Assembly (NCBI GenBank): GCA_018340375.1 | Contig: JAFFJZ010000001.1 | Span: forward strand, 75,632,001 to 75,696,000 | DNA: 64,000 bases | DNA from: Gonatopus flavifemur | Lineage: Eukaryota; Arthropoda; Insecta; Hymenoptera; Dryinidae | Reading direction: 5' to 3' | Part shown: positions 62,836-64,000 of the stretch, in pieces | How the letters are laid out: every line of letters begins with the position of its first letter | Position numbering within the stretch: the first letter of the stretch is position 1 | Translations under genes and position numbers: made by a program | The notes under the pieces: model-generated | The model's input: the letters and a program-made list of their open reading frames with translations, nothing else | Databases searched by the model: none | What the model was told of the DNA's origin: nothing

Positions 62836-62980
62836 AAATTTCTGAGAATCTCTGAAAAACTCCCAAAACTCGAAGATTCTCTGTAAATCTCTGTAAGTCT
62901 CTAGAAAATTCAGAATACCTCTAAAAATCTCTGAAAATATTCTGAGCATTTCCGAAAACCTCTCAAAATTGTAATTTCCA
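62836..62980 (+). repeat. CTCTGAAAA-rich repeat, copy B
   Basis: Follows 9638-9781 almost word for word (TCTGAGAATCTCTGAAAAAC, GAAAATATTCTGAGCATTTC) and ends AATTTCCA; here no MITE follows. Confidence 0.7.
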
Positions 62981-63099
62981 CCATGATTTTGATGAGTTTA
63001 GGAATTATAAAAAGTCGACCAATGATACACGATGATCCAATGGAATTAGCTCTGCAGAACCTAGAATTCTTAAACTCATCGAAAGTACCCTTTCACGGA

Positions 63100-63488
63100 C
63101 TAATTTGCCCGACTGCACACTTTCCCAATTTTCTATAGTACTGTCCAGTCAGGAAGAGAGTGACGGAGAAAGAGATCCGACAAATTGGGGAAGGATATCT
63201 CTTTCCAACACATACAGTTTGAAGAGGAAAGGGAAAAAAAATTGGGTATGTTTTACTCTCTCTTACTCATGCAATCGAGTATACCACTCTGATCAAGCTA
63301 ATTTGAGGAGAGTGCTCAGTCTAGGATGTATACAGTTTAATGGCGTACTCCGATAACACAGTGATCATGTGCACGTGTTCCTTCATATATTATTCTAACA
63401 GAAAGTTTATTTATTAAAATCAAGTGCTTGTCAAAAACGATTCAATTATTTCAATATCGGAACGTAAGAAGGAATCAAATTCTTCAAA
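63100..63488 (+). promoter_or_regulatory. Upstream region of NOG1
   Basis: About 390 bases between the last recognisable repeat and the start codon, less AT-rich than the flanks (for example GTGACGGAGAAAGAGATCCG near 63161). Probable promoter and 5' UTR by position only; no TATA box or initiator is clear. Confidence 0.3.
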
Positions 63489-63536
63489 ATGAGTTTATAT
63501 AATTTCAAGAAGATAGCAGTTGTTCCTACTGCGAAG
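63489..63536 (+). CDS. NOG1: NOG1 exon 1
   Basis: Sixteen codons from an ATG in AAAATG context to a GTTAGT donor in phase 0. The short first exon ends at VPTAK, just before the conserved DFID block. Confidence 0.95.
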
Positions 63537-64000
63537 GTTAGTTATCTACGAGTTATTAACATTTCAGATACAAGATTTTTATTCAGAATACGAAAAATTC
63601 ATTAAACAATCCCAATGATGCATGTTTTTCCACTCTCAATTGAACAATGCATATCGGCACGAATATAAGCAATCGAATATGTACCTAACCTCTTCGTGAT
63701 TTTTCCATTGCATCTATCTAATTCTGCCTGTACAATCATTATATTTATATTTACCTTTCTTATAGGATTTCATTGATATCATCCTATCGAAAACTCAACG
63801 AAAAACGCCAACGGTTGTTCACAAACATTATAAAATCACAAGGATACGATCATTCTATACTCGTAAAGTAAAATTCACCCAGCAAAATTTCCATGATAGA
63901 TTATCTCAAATAATCCAAGAATTCCCAAAATTGGACGATGTTCATCCATTTTATGCAGATTTAATGAATGTATTGTATGACAAAGATCATTACAAACTAG
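63489..64000 (+). CDS. NOG1: Nucleolar GTP-binding protein 1 (NOG1/GTPBP4), 5' part
   Basis: Exon 1 (63489-63536) codes for [16 protein letters not shown]. After a 229-base intron (GTTAGT...CTTATAG), exon 2 (63766 on) codes for [40 protein letters not shown] and onward to [17 protein letters not shown], still open at the window end. This is nearly identical to the N-terminal helical domain of eukaryotic NOG1. The protein is a nucleolar OBG-type GTPase needed for pre-60S ribosome maturation. The GTPase motifs lie beyond the window. The gene is single-copy and conserved across eukaryotes, so the call is firm. Confidence 0.97.
63766..64000 (+). CDS. NOG1: NOG1 exon 2 (runs off the window)
   Basis: Opens at GATTTCATTG after a TTCTTATAG acceptor and stays open for 78 codons to the last base. 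It contains the SKTQRKTPT and [14 protein letters not shown] blocks of the NOG1 N-terminal domain. Confidence 0.97.

Larger units (their letters stand above)
57324..63099. other. Intergenic region between the odorant receptor and NOG1
   Basis: About 5.8 kb. Most of it can be assigned to MITEs and their nested copies, listed separately. 58215-58675 and 59840-60265 hold no feature I can name. Confidence 0.5.

Overview
The window looks like nuclear DNA of an insect, most probably a hymenopteran such as a parasitoid wasp. It is AT-rich, has GT-AG introns from 57 bp to more than 13 kb, carries an insect 7tm_6 odorant receptor of the type expanded in Hymenoptera, and is packed with short inverted-repeat transposons (MITEs). 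No prokaryotic operon, CRISPR array or viral gene is visible. The species assignment is inference.

Three protein-coding genes can be assembled by hand, all on the + strand. (1) 1261-30831: a five-exon gene for an RGS7-binding protein (R7BP) homologue, predicted 239 aa. Introns 1 and 2 are 12.5 and 13.7 kb, one intron is only 84 bp, and the C-terminus ends in a Phe-Phe-Cys-Cys motif like the palmitoylation site of vertebrate R7BP. (2) About 39642-57323: a nine-exon odorant receptor whose junctions keep frame throughout. The part from 39732 codes for 398 aa, the normal length for the family. Only the first codons are uncertain. Intron 8 (7.7 kb) holds a 5'-truncated LINE, a hAT-type MITE and other repeats. 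(3) 63489 to the window end: the first two exons of NOG1/GTPBP4, a nucleolar GTPase of 60S ribosome biogenesis, cut by the window edge.

The three genes have unrelated jobs (G-protein signalling at the membrane, olfaction, ribosome assembly), and nothing suggests they act together. Almost everything between the exons is transposon-derived. Well-bounded examples are a 924-bp perfectly centred palindrome with TA target duplications (15943-16866), a 495-bp hAT-type element with an 8-bp duplication (52510-53004), a 127-bp one with an 8-bp duplication (61283-61409), two TTAA-flanked elements (44214-45092, 48883-49085), a tRNA-like SINE-type sequence on each strand, and many hairpins whose ends share an ACAGCAC motif. 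Nested insertions are common.

I found no convincing new molecular system. The most useful results are the two gene models rebuilt from exons too short to stand out as open reading frames, the 84-bp frame-preserving intron of R7BP, the long palindrome, and several MITE groups with unusual internal architecture.
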